Assembly: GCF_000001735.4 (NCBI RefSeq)
Contig: NC_003075.7
Coordinates: 17,981,001-18,045,000, forward strand
Source of the DNA: Arabidopsis thaliana
Taxonomy: Eukaryota; Streptophyta; Magnoliopsida; Brassicales; Brassicaceae
Direction of reading: 5' to 3'
DNA: 64,000 nucleotides
Shown one piece after another: positions 1-11,100 of the stretch. The translations under genes and the position numbers were made by a program. Numbering within the stretch: the stretch's first letter is position 1; every line of letters begins with the position of its first letter. Under the pieces are notes generated by a model, which had not been told where the DNA came from, made no database searches, and was given only the letters and a program-made list of their open reading frames with translations.

Positions 1-24
1 CCTTGTTTGCGTTTTTCCTAAAAG

Positions 25-604
25 ATGGCGGATCATCCTCGTTCTACTGAGCAGCAAGAAGCTGATGCTGCAGCTTCCAAAGGCTGTGGGATGTTTGACT
101 TTCTCAAGAAGAAACCCGAAGATGTACATTCTTCCGAGAATGCCCGTGTAACCAAGGAGCCCAAGGAAGAGGAGAAGCCTTCTCTCGCTGAAAGATTCCA
201 CCTTTCTGACAGCTCTGTAAGCTTAATTGTATACTCTTGTTCTTATGCATGAGAAATGTTAATAACACTTGTTGATGGAGGATGTGATATATATGTATAT
301 GCAGTCAAGTGATGAGGAAGCGGGTGAAAATGGGGAAAAGAAGGAGAAGAAGAAGAAGAAGAAGAAGAATGAAGTTGCTGAAGATCAATGTGAAACAGAG
401 GAGAAGATTCCTGCGGGTATAGGCCATGAGGATGGGAAGGAGAAAGGGTTTATGGAGAAGATAAAGGATAAGCTTCCCGGAGGTCACAATGGAAAGCCTG
501 AAGCTGAACCTCATAATGACAAGGCCAAGGAGAAAGGGTTTATGGAAAAGATCAAAGAGAAGCTTCCTGGTCATACCAATGATGAGAAGAAGAAGGAAAC
601 CTAG
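25..604 (+). CDS. Acidic SK2-type dehydrin (AT4G38410-like)
   Basis: Hydrophilic, disordered group 2 LEA protein of 163 aa that, by family knowledge, protects membranes and proteins during dehydration or cold. Two exons, 25-216 and 305-604, joined in phase 0 (AGCTCT|gtaagc ... tgcag|TCAAGT). The join reconstructs the serine tract followed by acidic residues (LSDSS + SSDEE), so the intron splits the S-segment. A lysine run (K x8) follows. Two K-segments are visible in exon 2: EKGFMEKIKDKLPGG and EKGFMEKIKEKLPGH. No Y-segment is present at the N terminus, which makes it SK2. The N terminus has the F-segment-like stretch GMFDFLKKK. Only 24 bases of leader lie in the window, so the promoter cannot be judged. 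The start is the first in-frame ATG of the reading frame. Confidence 0.93.
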
Positions 605-825
605 TTATAAGAAGACCCTTTTTTTTTTTACTTTCGCTTTTACCACTTGCGTTTTCATCTTCTTGTATTGTTGTCCACCTCGTTATGTGTCAGTGAAATG
701 CCAACTTTTCGAATTGAACAACTCTTGAATCTTAAATAACTCATACTATTATAACATTGAAATCCTCAAGTATTTAAAACCTGTTGTTTTCATCTGTTAG
801 TGAAAAAAACCTATGTATGTATGAA
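605..825. other. 3' flank of the dehydrin gene
   Basis: AT-rich non-coding DNA after the dehydrin stop with T-rich stretches typical of a plant 3' UTR. I see no gene here. Confidence 0.5.
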
Positions 826-990
826 ACGTTAAAACCCTAAATTTTACCACAAAAAAAAAACGTTAAAACCCTAAAACCGGCATCCAATAACCCATTAAAC
901 ATATAAGAAGAAACCCATGCTTTCTGAGCAAGAAACGGTTCTGCTTAGTTAGGTTTGGGCTGACTAAAAAGGGCCCAAAAGGCCCATTTG
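826..990 (+). promoter_or_regulatory. Telo-box and site II (TGGGCY/GGCCCA) promoter cluster
   Basis: Two telo boxes (AAACCCTAA at 832-840 and 866-874) lie inside a direct repeat of ACGTTAAAACCCTAAA (826-841 and 860-875). They are followed by site II type motifs: TTGGGC near 955-960, GGGCCC at 971-976 and GGCCCA at 981-986. The combination is known from promoters of ribosomal-protein and other translation genes in Arabidopsis. No recognised gene begins just downstream; the nearest reading frame is a 50-codon ORF at 1055. The next recognised gene, SKS9, starts 850 bp further on and is not of that class. Confidence 0.55.
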
Positions 991-1054
991 AAATCACGGA
1001 AAATAGGAAAAAGTTCAAGGGGAAGGAGCAGCCAGAGACACGGAGAGTCTGTGT

Positions 1055-1207
1055 ATGAAAGTGAAGGGAAAAGGAGATCGACGTCTCCTCTCAGACTCTC
1101 ACGGGAAGAAGACAGTCTGTGACTTTTTGTGTTTCCAGCTGTTTTCATATCATTTCTCAATTCTCACTCGTATACCTGACAATTTGGGTTACCAAGTTGA
1201 CCGTTGA
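1055..1207 (+). CDS. Candidate 50 aa small protein (unrecognised)
   Basis: ATG-initiated 50-codon frame starting about 65 bp after the site II/telo-box cluster. The first half is basic (MKVKGKGDRR..., HGKKTV); the second half is mixed and hydrophobic. I do not recognise the sequence. Support is positional only (translation-type promoter directly upstream). It may equally be a relic exon or chance ORF in a non-coding transcript. A perfect 9-bp inverted repeat (1043-1051 with 1092-1100) overlaps its start. Confidence 0.25.
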   Translation: MKVKGKGDRRLLSDSHGKKTVCDFLCFQLFSYHFSILTRIPDNLGYQVDR

Positions 1208-1839
1208 AATTTGTGTTTATATAATAAGAATTTTGTGGACTATTACTAATTTACTAGTATTATTTTATACTTCCAGCATATATACATACATACATTGCTT
1301 CTTCATATTCTCTACGCGTTCAATCAATATTTCTCGTGTAGGCTGGCTATTTGTGCCAAAATACAACTCAAATTGTTTCACCCCAAAAAAAAAAAAGCAG
1401 ATACAATAAAATAAAATTTATATAATTATATGTTAATTCTCATTTGTGTAAAATATTGAAGCAGCTTAAAATAAAATAAACCTCACAGTAAAAATGAAAT
1501 AAAATACCTTGCAATTAAATGAGAATGCTTATTTTTAACAAAATAAAAAATAAATAAAAATCAATGCATCACCGGATTGGGATTTTATTTTCTTTCAAAA
1601 AAATAAAATAACAATCCCCAACCCAAAGGACAAAATAATGGGTATTTAATTAGTAGGTGGGGTGGCCTTATAATATATTACAGGTTGAAATAAAAACACG
1701 GAATTAGCTGATTGGAAAAGCTTCCCCCTCCCCATTGGACTTTAAATACGACACCAGAGTCATTTGTTCCGTTACTACAAAACAGAGTTGAAGCTTTCTC
1801 TTCCAACTTTATCTTCTTCTTCTTCTTGTCAAAGCGAGT
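1208..1839. other. Upstream region of SKS9
   Basis: AT-rich spacer with homopolymer A runs and no supported gene. The segment just before the SKS9 ATG (about 1790-1835) is CT/TC-rich (repeated cttcttctt), typical of a plant 5' leader. A TATA-like TTTAAATA lies at 1741-1748. Confidence 0.5.
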
Positions 1840-4173
1840 ATGTGCTGGTGGCTAAATGGGGCCGTTTGGACGATGATGATGATGACGATATCCATCATTT
1901 CTTTTGTTCAAGCTGATGATCCCTACCGTTTTTTCGACTGGAGAGTCACTTACGGCAACATTTCTCCACTTGGCATTCCTCAAAGGGTATTTTTTTTTTT
2001 TTCCAACATCCACAAAAATGGCGGGATGCTTTCTGTTTTTGTTTGCTCGATCATGCATGCTTTATATTCTATTCATACACGCAGGGAATCCTGATAAACG
2101 GACAATATCCAGGACCCGATATTTACTCAGTCACCAATGACAATTTGATCATCAATGTTCACAACGATCTCGACGAGCCCTTTCTCTTATCTTGGTACCA
2201 TTTATCTAGCTCCCCTTCTCTACCATTTTCTTTCATTCATTAGTTATATTAGAGGAAATAGATATTGGAGTTTGGTAAATGGCATGATGGAGCCAATTTG
2301 CATGCACTAGTGTTGTTTCTTCACATTCTTGTTAGAGATTATATTGGTGGCGAGACGTCAAGTTTTCATGTTAATATAATATCAATGAATTAATATAATA
2401 CAAAATGGTAAATACTAATGAAGGAACGGAGTGCAACTGAGGAAGAATTCTTACCAAGATGGAGTGTATGGGACGACTTGTCCAATCCCACCGGGTAAAA
2501 ACTACACTTATGCCATCCAAGTCAAAGACCAGATCGGTAGTTTCTTCTATTTCCCTTCCCTCGCCGTTCACAAAGCTGCCGGTGGTTTTGGCGGTTTCCG
2601 TATCCTCAGCCGCCCTCGCATCCCCGTCCCTTTCCCTGAACCCGCTGGAGATTTCACCTTCCTCATTGGTGATTGGTTTAAGCATGACCACAAGGTATTT
2701 CTTTCTTGAATTAACAAATTATGTTCGTTTTAGTATTTGTCATTGTTATACAAGGACCATAATTAAATGTAACATTATTCAGGTTTTGAAGGCAATTTTG
2801 GATAGAGGACACAAGCTACCTTTGCCTCAAGGGGTTTTGATCAATGGCCAAGGAGTCAGTTACATGTCTTCCATCACCGTCCACAAAGGTTCATCCTAAA
2901 AACACTCAAATACTTTGATTACGAAGAAAAGCATTATATTATCTCATCATTTATTTTTTGTTGTGGAACAATTATCAGGTAAAACATACAGATTTAGGAT
3001 ATCGAATGTAGGGCTTCAACACACTCTGAATTTCAGAATCCAAGGTCATCAGATGAAGCTCGTTGAGGTAGAGGGAACACACACAGTCCAGTCCATGTAT
3101 ACCTCTCTCGACATTCACGTTGGACAGTCTTACTCGGTCTTGGTCACCATGGACCAGCCTGACCAAGACTATGACATTGTCGTCTCCACAAAATTTGTCG
3201 CCAAAAAACTCTTGGTCTCATCTACTATCCACTACTCCAACTCAAGACATAGCCACTCATCTTCTGCTAATTCAGTCCATGTTCAACAACCTGCCGATGA
3301 ACTAGATTGGTCTATCAAACAAGCCCGGTCCATTAGGACCAATCTAACCGCGTCTGGGCCAAGGCCTAACCCTCAGGGTTCGTACCACTATGGTCGAATC
3401 AAGATTTCTAGGACTTTGATATTGGAAAGCTCAGCGGCACTAGTGAAGAGGAAGCAACGCTACGCCATAAACGGAGTGTCGTTTGTACCTGGAGATACTC
3501 CGCTAAAGCTTGCGGATTACTTCAAGATCAAAGGCGTTTTCAAAATGGGAAGCATACCTGACAAGCCGAGAAGAGGAAGAGGGATGAGAATGGAGACGTC
3601 AGTGATGGGAGCACACCATAGAGACTTCCTTGAAATCATATTTCAAAACCGCGAGAAGATCGTCCAAAGCTACCACCTCGATGGATATAGTTTTTGGGTT
3701 GTTGGGTGAGAATAATTAAAGATTAGCTATATCTATCGTCCTCTATATATAGTAGCTAGTAATAATGCATTGCATGCATCTGATGTTTGTGAGTACTGTC
3801 CACAGGACGGATAGAGGAACATGGTCAAAAGCAAGCAGACGAGAGTATAATCTTAGGGATGCTATTTCTCGCTCCACCACTCAGGTACAAATAGTTTCTA
3901 ACTCCATATATCTTACCAAAAATTTTAAAAAATCATCTCAAAACTAGTATTTGGTTGTTGTAGGTATATCCAGAATCTTGGACAGCCGTATATGTGGCAC
4001 TGGACAATGTGGGGATGTGGAATCTAAGGAGTGAATATTGGGCGAGGCAATACTTGGGTCAACAATTCTACCTTCGAGTTTATTCTCCAACACACTCTCT
4101 TAGAGATGAATATCTTTTGCCTAAGAATGCTTTGTTGTGTGGCCGAGCCTCCAATAAACACACCACTCCTTAA
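1840..4173 (+). CDS. SKS9: SKU5-similar protein (multicopper-oxidase-like)
   Basis: Secreted cupredoxin-fold protein of 549 aa, seven exons: 1840-1986, 2085-2194, 2424-2694, 2783-2888, 2979-3705, 3806-3884, 3964-4173; all introns GT-AG and phases join cleanly. The N terminus is a hydrophobic signal peptide ending near residue 25 (FVQA|DDPYRFFDW). Family hallmarks are PLGIPQRGILINGQ, SYQDGVYGTTCPIPPG and FWVVGTDRGTWS. Where true multicopper oxidases carry the copper-binding HWHG, this protein reads SWNG, and the C-terminal HCH copper motif is replaced (EYWARQYLGQQF), so no oxidase activity is expected. SKU5 family members act at the cell wall/plasma membrane in directional growth. The length equals that recalled for Arabidopsis SKS9 (AT4G38420). 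Which paralogue it is rests on synteny. Confidence 0.93.
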
Positions 4174-5642
4174 TGACTCTACTCAGACCAATCGTCAATG
4201 GCTGATTTAGGGATATGTATTTTATTATATTGAGTTCTTTATTCTTTATAATTTCAATAGCTAGATATATGTTGCACAATTATTATATATACTTCAAAAA
4301 TTGTAATGTATACCCAAATTTGATGAAAATTTTACTGTTTTGTAACGGTTATTGCTAAGTTTGAAGTTAATTTTTGTAGGCAAATGCAATGTTTTCATAT
4401 GAATCAACCAAGTAACTCTACCATATCACCAAGCAAAATAGTATAGTTTGAAGAGAGAGAGTAAATTAAAAAAAAAAAAAAACCATACATAACATATTAG
4501 AAACATTAATTTCGAATAAACAGACTTTAACGATGAAATAAAAATTTAAATTATTATCCACCGGTAGATGTAGAATGTTTATTGGTATAGAAAGTTGTTC
4601 TATTTGGTCAAAGTTTTTGTTGACCTTGCAATTACAAATTACAAGGCTGTCAATCGAATGAAAAACATGGCAATGGAAAAGATTTGCTAATAATGCCAAG
4701 ACAAACAAACGTTTATTTGGAAGGTTAAAAGCCTTTTAGAGAAGAAAAAAAAAGAGCAGAGAGTCAACTAATTAAGCCATGCATGTGAATCAACACCAAT
4801 CCATAGCATATTCTAGTGATCAGTGACATTAATATTGTAGATTACTATATTAACCCGAATTCAAAGGGCATTAAATAGGTACTTTAATGAATTGAATTAA
4901 GAAGAGTAATATAATCAACGGCTTAGATTCGTTGCGTGAAAAAACCATAACCGAAAACAGCGGAATCCACGAAATAAGTAAGCCAAACGCAATCTAGACC
5001 GTACGATGTGAATACTTTAATGACGCCAGAATACTATGGACAGTGTAGATCAGGCGAATGGGCGTAATACACGTGGCGTAAAATCACGAGGATAGATATG
5101 GTGCAACGTAGTTCAGGCCGGTGTGGTACGAGAGAGTCTGATGATCCGACAAGGAATACTTCTAGTCCACACAATGTCAGCCTTTCTTTATTTTCTCGGT
5201 CGCTTCGAGATTCTCAATTCTGCTCTGTAGAAAAGATCCTGATGGTTCACTTTTAATATCCAACGGTTGATATAACACAAGCGCATGCTCCTCTTATGAG
5301 AACGGCCGTGGGATATAATTTAATCTCGCCGTTAAAAAATGTGACGACCGTGAGTTAACGGTTTATCTGTTACCAACCTCATACCTGTCCCTAACGGCAG
5401 AGGATAACGCCGTGAGTATGGATGGATGGGAGAGAAAAGAAGAGAGAGAGTGTGAGTGAGGAAATGAAAGGAGTCTTTTTTATTTGTTATCTCTCATCTC
5501 TCTCTCTCTTTCTCTCTGAGCTTTGCTTTTTATCAAACAAGCATCATCATCACATCCACTTCCTTCTTCTTCCTTTCTCTGTCTGTCTCTTAACCCAAAT
5601 GTGGACTCTTTGAGCCGTTATTAGATCTCTGCCGCTTCAATA
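4174..5642. promoter_or_regulatory. SKS9 3' flank and ROPGEF1 upstream region
   Basis: 1.5 kb spacer. A G-box/ABRE core CACGTG is at 5070-5075, about 570 bp upstream of the ROPGEF1 ATG. A long CT-rich tract (about 5490-5520) and cttcttctt runs mark the probable 5' leader. Apart from an upstream ORF in the leader region (listed separately) I see no gene; 4174-4900 is plain AT-rich DNA. Confidence 0.45.
5422..5613 (+). other. Possible upstream ORF in the ROPGEF1 leader
   Basis: A 63-codon ATG-initiated frame ending 29 bp before the ROPGEF1 start. It encodes an acidic/basic start (MDGREKKRES), a hydrophobic middle and a HHHHIHF run. It would be a uORF only if transcription starts upstream of 5422. 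The CT-rich tract at 5490-5520, often close to plant transcription starts, lies inside it, so it may instead be promoter DNA. Confidence 0.25.
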
Positions 5643-7659
5643 ATGGGGAGCTTATCTTCTGAGGAAGACGACGAAGTCTCTTCCGAGAGATGCGGAAGTT
5701 ACAGTCCCAGCGCCGACATTAGCGAGTCCGAGAGTTCCAGCAGCTTCTCCTGCCACCGCTTCGACGGCGAGGGTGCCTCTAGCTCCATCCCTTCTTCCCC
5801 TCGAGTTGTCGCTGGTAGAGGATTTTACTTCCCGGCCCCAGTCATGCTTCCGGTGATCGGCGGCAAAGATGTGGTCTGGGATGACAAACAACCAGACAAC
5901 GATTTATCCGGTATAAAAGTTTCCAAATTTGACCTCTTTTGTAAACATTGATGAACACTAGGATTCAATTTCCCTTTTGTTTCCTATTGGGTTTCAGAAA
6001 TTGAGATGATGAAGGAGAGATTTGCTAAGCTACTTCTCGGGGAAGACATGTCTGGTGGAGGTAAAGGGGTTTGTACGGCGCTTGCTATCTCCAACGCCAT
6101 CACCAATCTCTCTGGTACCATCTCAATCTTCTTCCCTTTTTGTTAGTTGGTATATATAGTAGGGGTTTCTAGTTTTTTAATAAGGCTAGTGTCCACACAG
6201 CGACTGTGTTTGGCGAACTATGGAGGCTTGAGCCTCTTGCTCCTCAGAAGAAGGCCATGTGGCGCAGAGAACTTGAGTGGCTGCTCTGTGTTAGCGATTC
6301 TATCGTTGAGCTCATTCCTTCCATTCAGCAGTTCCCTGGAGGCGGAACTTATGAGATCATGGAGACCCGTCCACGTTCTGATCTCTATGCCAATCTCCCT
6401 GCTCTCAAGAAGCTCGATGCTATGTTGATCGATATGCTTGACGCTTTCTCCGATACTGAGTTCTGGTACACTGATCGCGGCATAGTTCTTGGTGATTGTG
6501 ACAAGGATTCTTACAATTCTCCAGCTTCCGTTAGGCAGGAGGACAAGTGGTGGCTGCCTTGCCCTAAGGTTCCGCCTAACGGTTTGTCAGAAGAGGCCAG
6601 GAAGAAACTGCAGCAGTGTCGGGACTTTGCTAACCAGATTCTCAAGGCTGCATTGGCAATTAACAGTGGCGTGCTTGCCGAAATGGAGATTCCCGACCCT
6701 TACTTGGAGACTTTGCCCAAGGTATGCGCCTTCTCGAGCTCAAGGATTAGCTTTTTCATTGCTGCTGGAGCATAAATTCTTTTACCGTTATATGTGATTA
6801 GCTCATTGAGTTATGATTTTAAACTTAATGCAGAGCGGGAAGGAATGTCTTGGAGAGATCATCTACCAGTACTTAACTGCAAACAAGTTCTCTCCCGAAT
6901 GCCTCCTGGACTGTCTTGATCTCTCATCGGAACATCAGACTCTTGAAATCGCCAACCGGATTGAGGCGGCTGTGCATGTTTGGAGACAAAAGAATGGGAG
7001 GAGGCACAAGAAGCAGGCGAAACTAAAGCTGTCTTCTTGGGGTGGCAAGGTTAAAGGCCTTGTTAATGACAACGAAAGAAATGATTTCCTTGTGCAGAGA
7101 GCCGAGACCCTCTTGCAGAGTCTCAGGATCCGTTTCCCGGGACTTCCCCAGACAACGCTGGACATGAACAAGATTCAGTACAACAAGGTACATTATAGTT
7201 TGGAGTGTGCTTTGCTGGTTGCATCATGAAACGATGCTTAGATAATTTAAGAGTTTGTGTGTGTTCTTGCAGGATGTAGGGCAATCAATTCTGGAGAGTT
7301 ACTCTAGGGTGATGGAGAGCATGGCCTTCAACATCACGGCCAGAATAGATGATGTGCTTTATGTTGATGATGCCATGAGAAGATCCATCTCTGTCACAGA
7401 ATCGCTATCCCTATTCAGCATCAATGGACTCAACCCTCAAAAAGCGTTCTCTGTGCAGAGCTCTCCGCACGGTTCACCATTTGCAACGCCTGCCCTAAGT
7501 GTAGCATCAAGAAGCCCGAGGAGAGCACCGCCGCTGTATTCAGTGAAGAGGAATGGGACGAGAGAGAAGGGAATAGTGGGAGAAACAGAGAAAGCATGGT
7601 CGTATGCAGGGAATCTGAGTTCAAGAAGAGTAACGGGAGTGACGCCGGAAAGAGATTAA
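5643..7659 (+). CDS. ROPGEF1: ROP guanine nucleotide exchange factor 1 (PRONE domain)
   Basis: Activates plant Rho GTPases (ROPs) by catalysing GDP release; acts at the plasma membrane in polar growth. 548 aa from five exons: 5643-5910, 5998-6114, 6201-6721, 6834-7187, 7273-7659. The N terminus is Ser/Glu-rich and disordered (residues 1 to about 88). The catalytic PRONE domain starts at [20 protein letters not shown] (about residue 90) and continues through [18 protein letters not shown]-like [31 protein letters not shown] and the region ending at about residue 470 ([20 protein letters not shown]). The variable C terminus, which in the family is autoinhibitory and receptor-kinase regulated, is Ser/Arg-rich ([13 protein letters not shown]). 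The length equals AtROPGEF1 (AT4G38430). A possible upstream ORF and a G-box lie 5' of it. Confidence 0.95.
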
Positions 7660-8114
7660 GATTGAAAATAGAAGAATGTAAATCAATGGTTGTAGAGACT
7701 GTAGTTGTTTCTTGTTTGTCTGACTACGAAGACGAATGTGGTAATAGCAACAAGAATGTTATCTTATGTGGAGTTTTGAAATGTTGTTAACAAATCAATT
7801 CCTTAGCTCATTTACCAAGTTTACAAAGATTATGGTCCAAGTCCTAAAACTGAATGAACATCACATACCCGTCTCTTGAGTGATTTAATCATGTTCTTCA
7901 TTGCACTAAAGCGACAACTTTTGGTTCAAATATAGACTATGACTATATGGTTTGTTTTGCACAGGATTAAAGTTGATGTTCCAATTTTATAATTAAAAAG
8001 TCAGAAAGGGGTTTTCTTGTTATTTTTTACTTGTTCTTATAAGCTATCGGGACGACACGGAGTTTTAAAGAGTTTTCCGTTTTGCTGAGCGGAGGCGAGA
8101 GAGGGTTTAGAGTG
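7660..8114. other. Spacer between ROPGEF1 and IYO
   Basis: Holds the ROPGEF1 3' UTR and the IYO promoter/leader. AT-rich; I see no gene or strong regulatory motif. Confidence 0.4.
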
Positions 8115-11100
8115 ATGGAGCAAAGTAGCGGGAGAGTCAATCCGGAACAGCCGAACAACGTCTTGGCGAGCCTTGTCGGGAGCATCGTGGAGAAAGGAAT
8201 ATCGGAGAATAAGCCTCCAAGCAAGCCGCTTCCCCCAAGGCCCTCCCTTCTTTCCTTCCCCGTCGCTCGTCATCGTTCTCACGGACCCGTAAGCCAATCC
8301 AATCCTCTAGTGCGTGCTTTTTAGGTTTCCATCTTCCTTTTGTTGCCTTCTTCTAGATTTTAAGCACCTTCTACTGTTGTTTAGTACTTGGGACTCCACA
8401 ATTTTTCACCGTGCCTGACCTTGTAATTCAGCTTTCTGAGACATCTAATTTTTGTTTCTCATGTTTGATTTTGTAGCATTTGGCTCCTGTGGGAAGCAGC
8501 ATAGCACAACCTAAGGATTACAATGACGATCAGGAAGAAGAAGAAGCAGAAGAACGTTTCATGAATGCAGACTCCATTGCTGCTTTTGCTAAACCGCTTC
8601 AAAGAAAAGAGAAGAAAGACATGGACCTCGGGAGGTGGAAAGATATGGTCTCTGGGGATGATCCTGCATCCACACATGTCCCTCAGCAATCAAGGAAACT
8701 TAAGATCATTGAAACGAGACCGCCCTATGTTGCTTCAGCCGATGCGGCCACTACATCCAGCAACACTTTACTGGCTGCCAGGGCATCAGACCAGAGAGAG
8801 TTTGTTTCTGATAAAGCACCGTTTATTAAAAATTTGGGAACCAAGGAAAGGGTTCCTTTAAACGCTTCTCCTCCCCTAGCTGTTTCGAATGGACTTGGGA
8901 CTCGACACGCGTCTTCGTCTCTTGAAAGTGATATTGATGTTGAGAACCATGCAAAGTTGCAGACAATGTCACCCGACGAGATTGCTGAGGCTCAGGCTGA
9001 GTTATTGGACAAGATGGATCCTGCACTACTCTCCATTTTGAAGAAACGAGGTGAGGCAAAATTGAAGAAGCGAAAGCATTCTGTGCAGGGGGTTTCCATC
9101 ACCGATGAAACAGCAAAGAATTCAAGAACTGAGGGTCATTTTGTCACTCCTAAAGTGATGGCAATACCGAAAGAAAAAAGTGTGGTGCAAAAGCCAGGGA
9201 TAGCCCAAGGATTCGTGTGGGATGCATGGACTGAGAGGGTTGAGGCAGCCAGAGACTTGAGATTTTCTTTTGACGGGAATGTTGTTGAGGAAGATGTTGT
9301 CTCGCCAGCTGAAACTGGTGAGTAGAACAATACAACTGAAACACATGACAATCTTAGGTTGCTTACACTTTGACTGTACAGGTGGAAAGTGGTCTGGTGT
9401 TGAATCTGCTGCCGAACGTGATTTCTTGAGAACCGAGGGGGATCCTGGGGCCGCAGGTTACACTATCAAAGAAGCTATTGCTCTTGCACGAAGTGTGGTA
9501 TGTATGATTGCCACATATTTTAATTTTGATGCTAATTAATGGTTAAATTCTTTTTTCCCTCCATTTTGGCTTTAGCTGAACAAAACCTGTAGGCTGAGAC
9601 TGCGTTTTTTTCGTTATCACTGCTCATTGATTTGTATGTATTATTGATATATATATCAGATTCCCGGGCAGAGATGTCTTGCTTTGCATCTGCTTGCATC
9701 TGTACTCGACAAAGCTTTGAACAAACTTTGTCAAAGCAGAATAGGCTACGCAAGGGAAGAAAAAGATAAATCCACTGACTGGGAAGCCATCTGGGCTTAT
9801 GCCCTTGGACCGGAACCTGAGCTTGTCTTAGCATTGAGGTAATTTCCTGATGGGTGTAATTTTGAGACTTATTTGTGAAGTTGTCACTCATAAATCATAA
9901 ATTGTTTGTTCTTATCAATATAAGTTTCTTTTCTTCTTTAGGATGGCTCTTGATGACAACCATGCCTCTGTTGTTATAGCATGTGTAAAAGTGATTCAGT
10001 GTCTACTGAGCTGTTCTCTTAACGAGAATTTCTTTAATATTCTGGAGGTATAGTTGATTTTTCTCACTCCTAAGAAGTTATAGTCCTCATAGAACGTGAT
10101 TATACATGTTCAAACTGATAAAACCCATTTCTATTTCCAGAACATGGGACCACACGGGAAAGATATCTTCACGGCCTCGGTGTTCAGGAGTAAGCCGGAA
10201 ATTGATCTTGGCTTCCTCCGTGGTTGCTACTGGAAGTACAGCGCTAAACCCTCCAATATTGTTGCGTTCCGTGAAGAAATCTTGGATGACGGGACAGAAG
10301 ATACGGATACTATTCAGAAAGATGTTTTTGTAGCCGGACAAGATGTTGCTGCTGGTCTCGTCAGAATGGATATCCTTCCAAGAATTTATCACCTTCTGGA
10401 GGTGAGATCACTATCTATGTGTAACTCAGCAAGTAAAATCATTCTTTTTGTGTCGTTGCTTAGTTTTCTGGTTTTTTTTTAATGTTCATGATTTCAGACA
10501 GAACCAACAGCAGCGCTTGAGGACAGCATAATCTCTGTTACTATTGCGATAGCAAGGCATTCTCCAAAATGCACAACTGCAATCTTGAAGTATCCCAAAT
10601 TTGTGCAAACAATTGTGAAAAGATTCCAATTGAACAAAAGAATGGACGTTCTTTCTTCTCAGATCAACTCTGTCCGCCTCTTAAAGGTAATACTGGTCCG
10701 CTCATACAAAATTATCTTGGGGTCGTTATATTCATTCGTCTTTGATGTTTTTTTTACAGAACCTGATGATTCGAGTTTGTTAAGCTATCAATTCTCAGAG
10801 CTATTGTAACCTTCGTTCTTCTTTCTCTCTTTTTAATTTCACTAAGGTGTTGGCCCGGTATGATCAAAGTACTTGCATGGAATTTGTGAAGAATGGGACT
10901 TTCAATGCGGTCACATGGCATTTGTTTCAGTTCACCTCATCTCTTGACTCATGGGTGAAGCTAGGGAAGCAGAACTGCAAGCTTTCATCTACCTTGATGG
11001 TTGAACAGCTCCGGTTTTGGAAGGTCTGTATCCATAGTGGCTGTTGCGTATCTCGCTTCCCAGAGCTATTCCCAGCTCTGTGTCTGTGGTTGAGTTGTCC

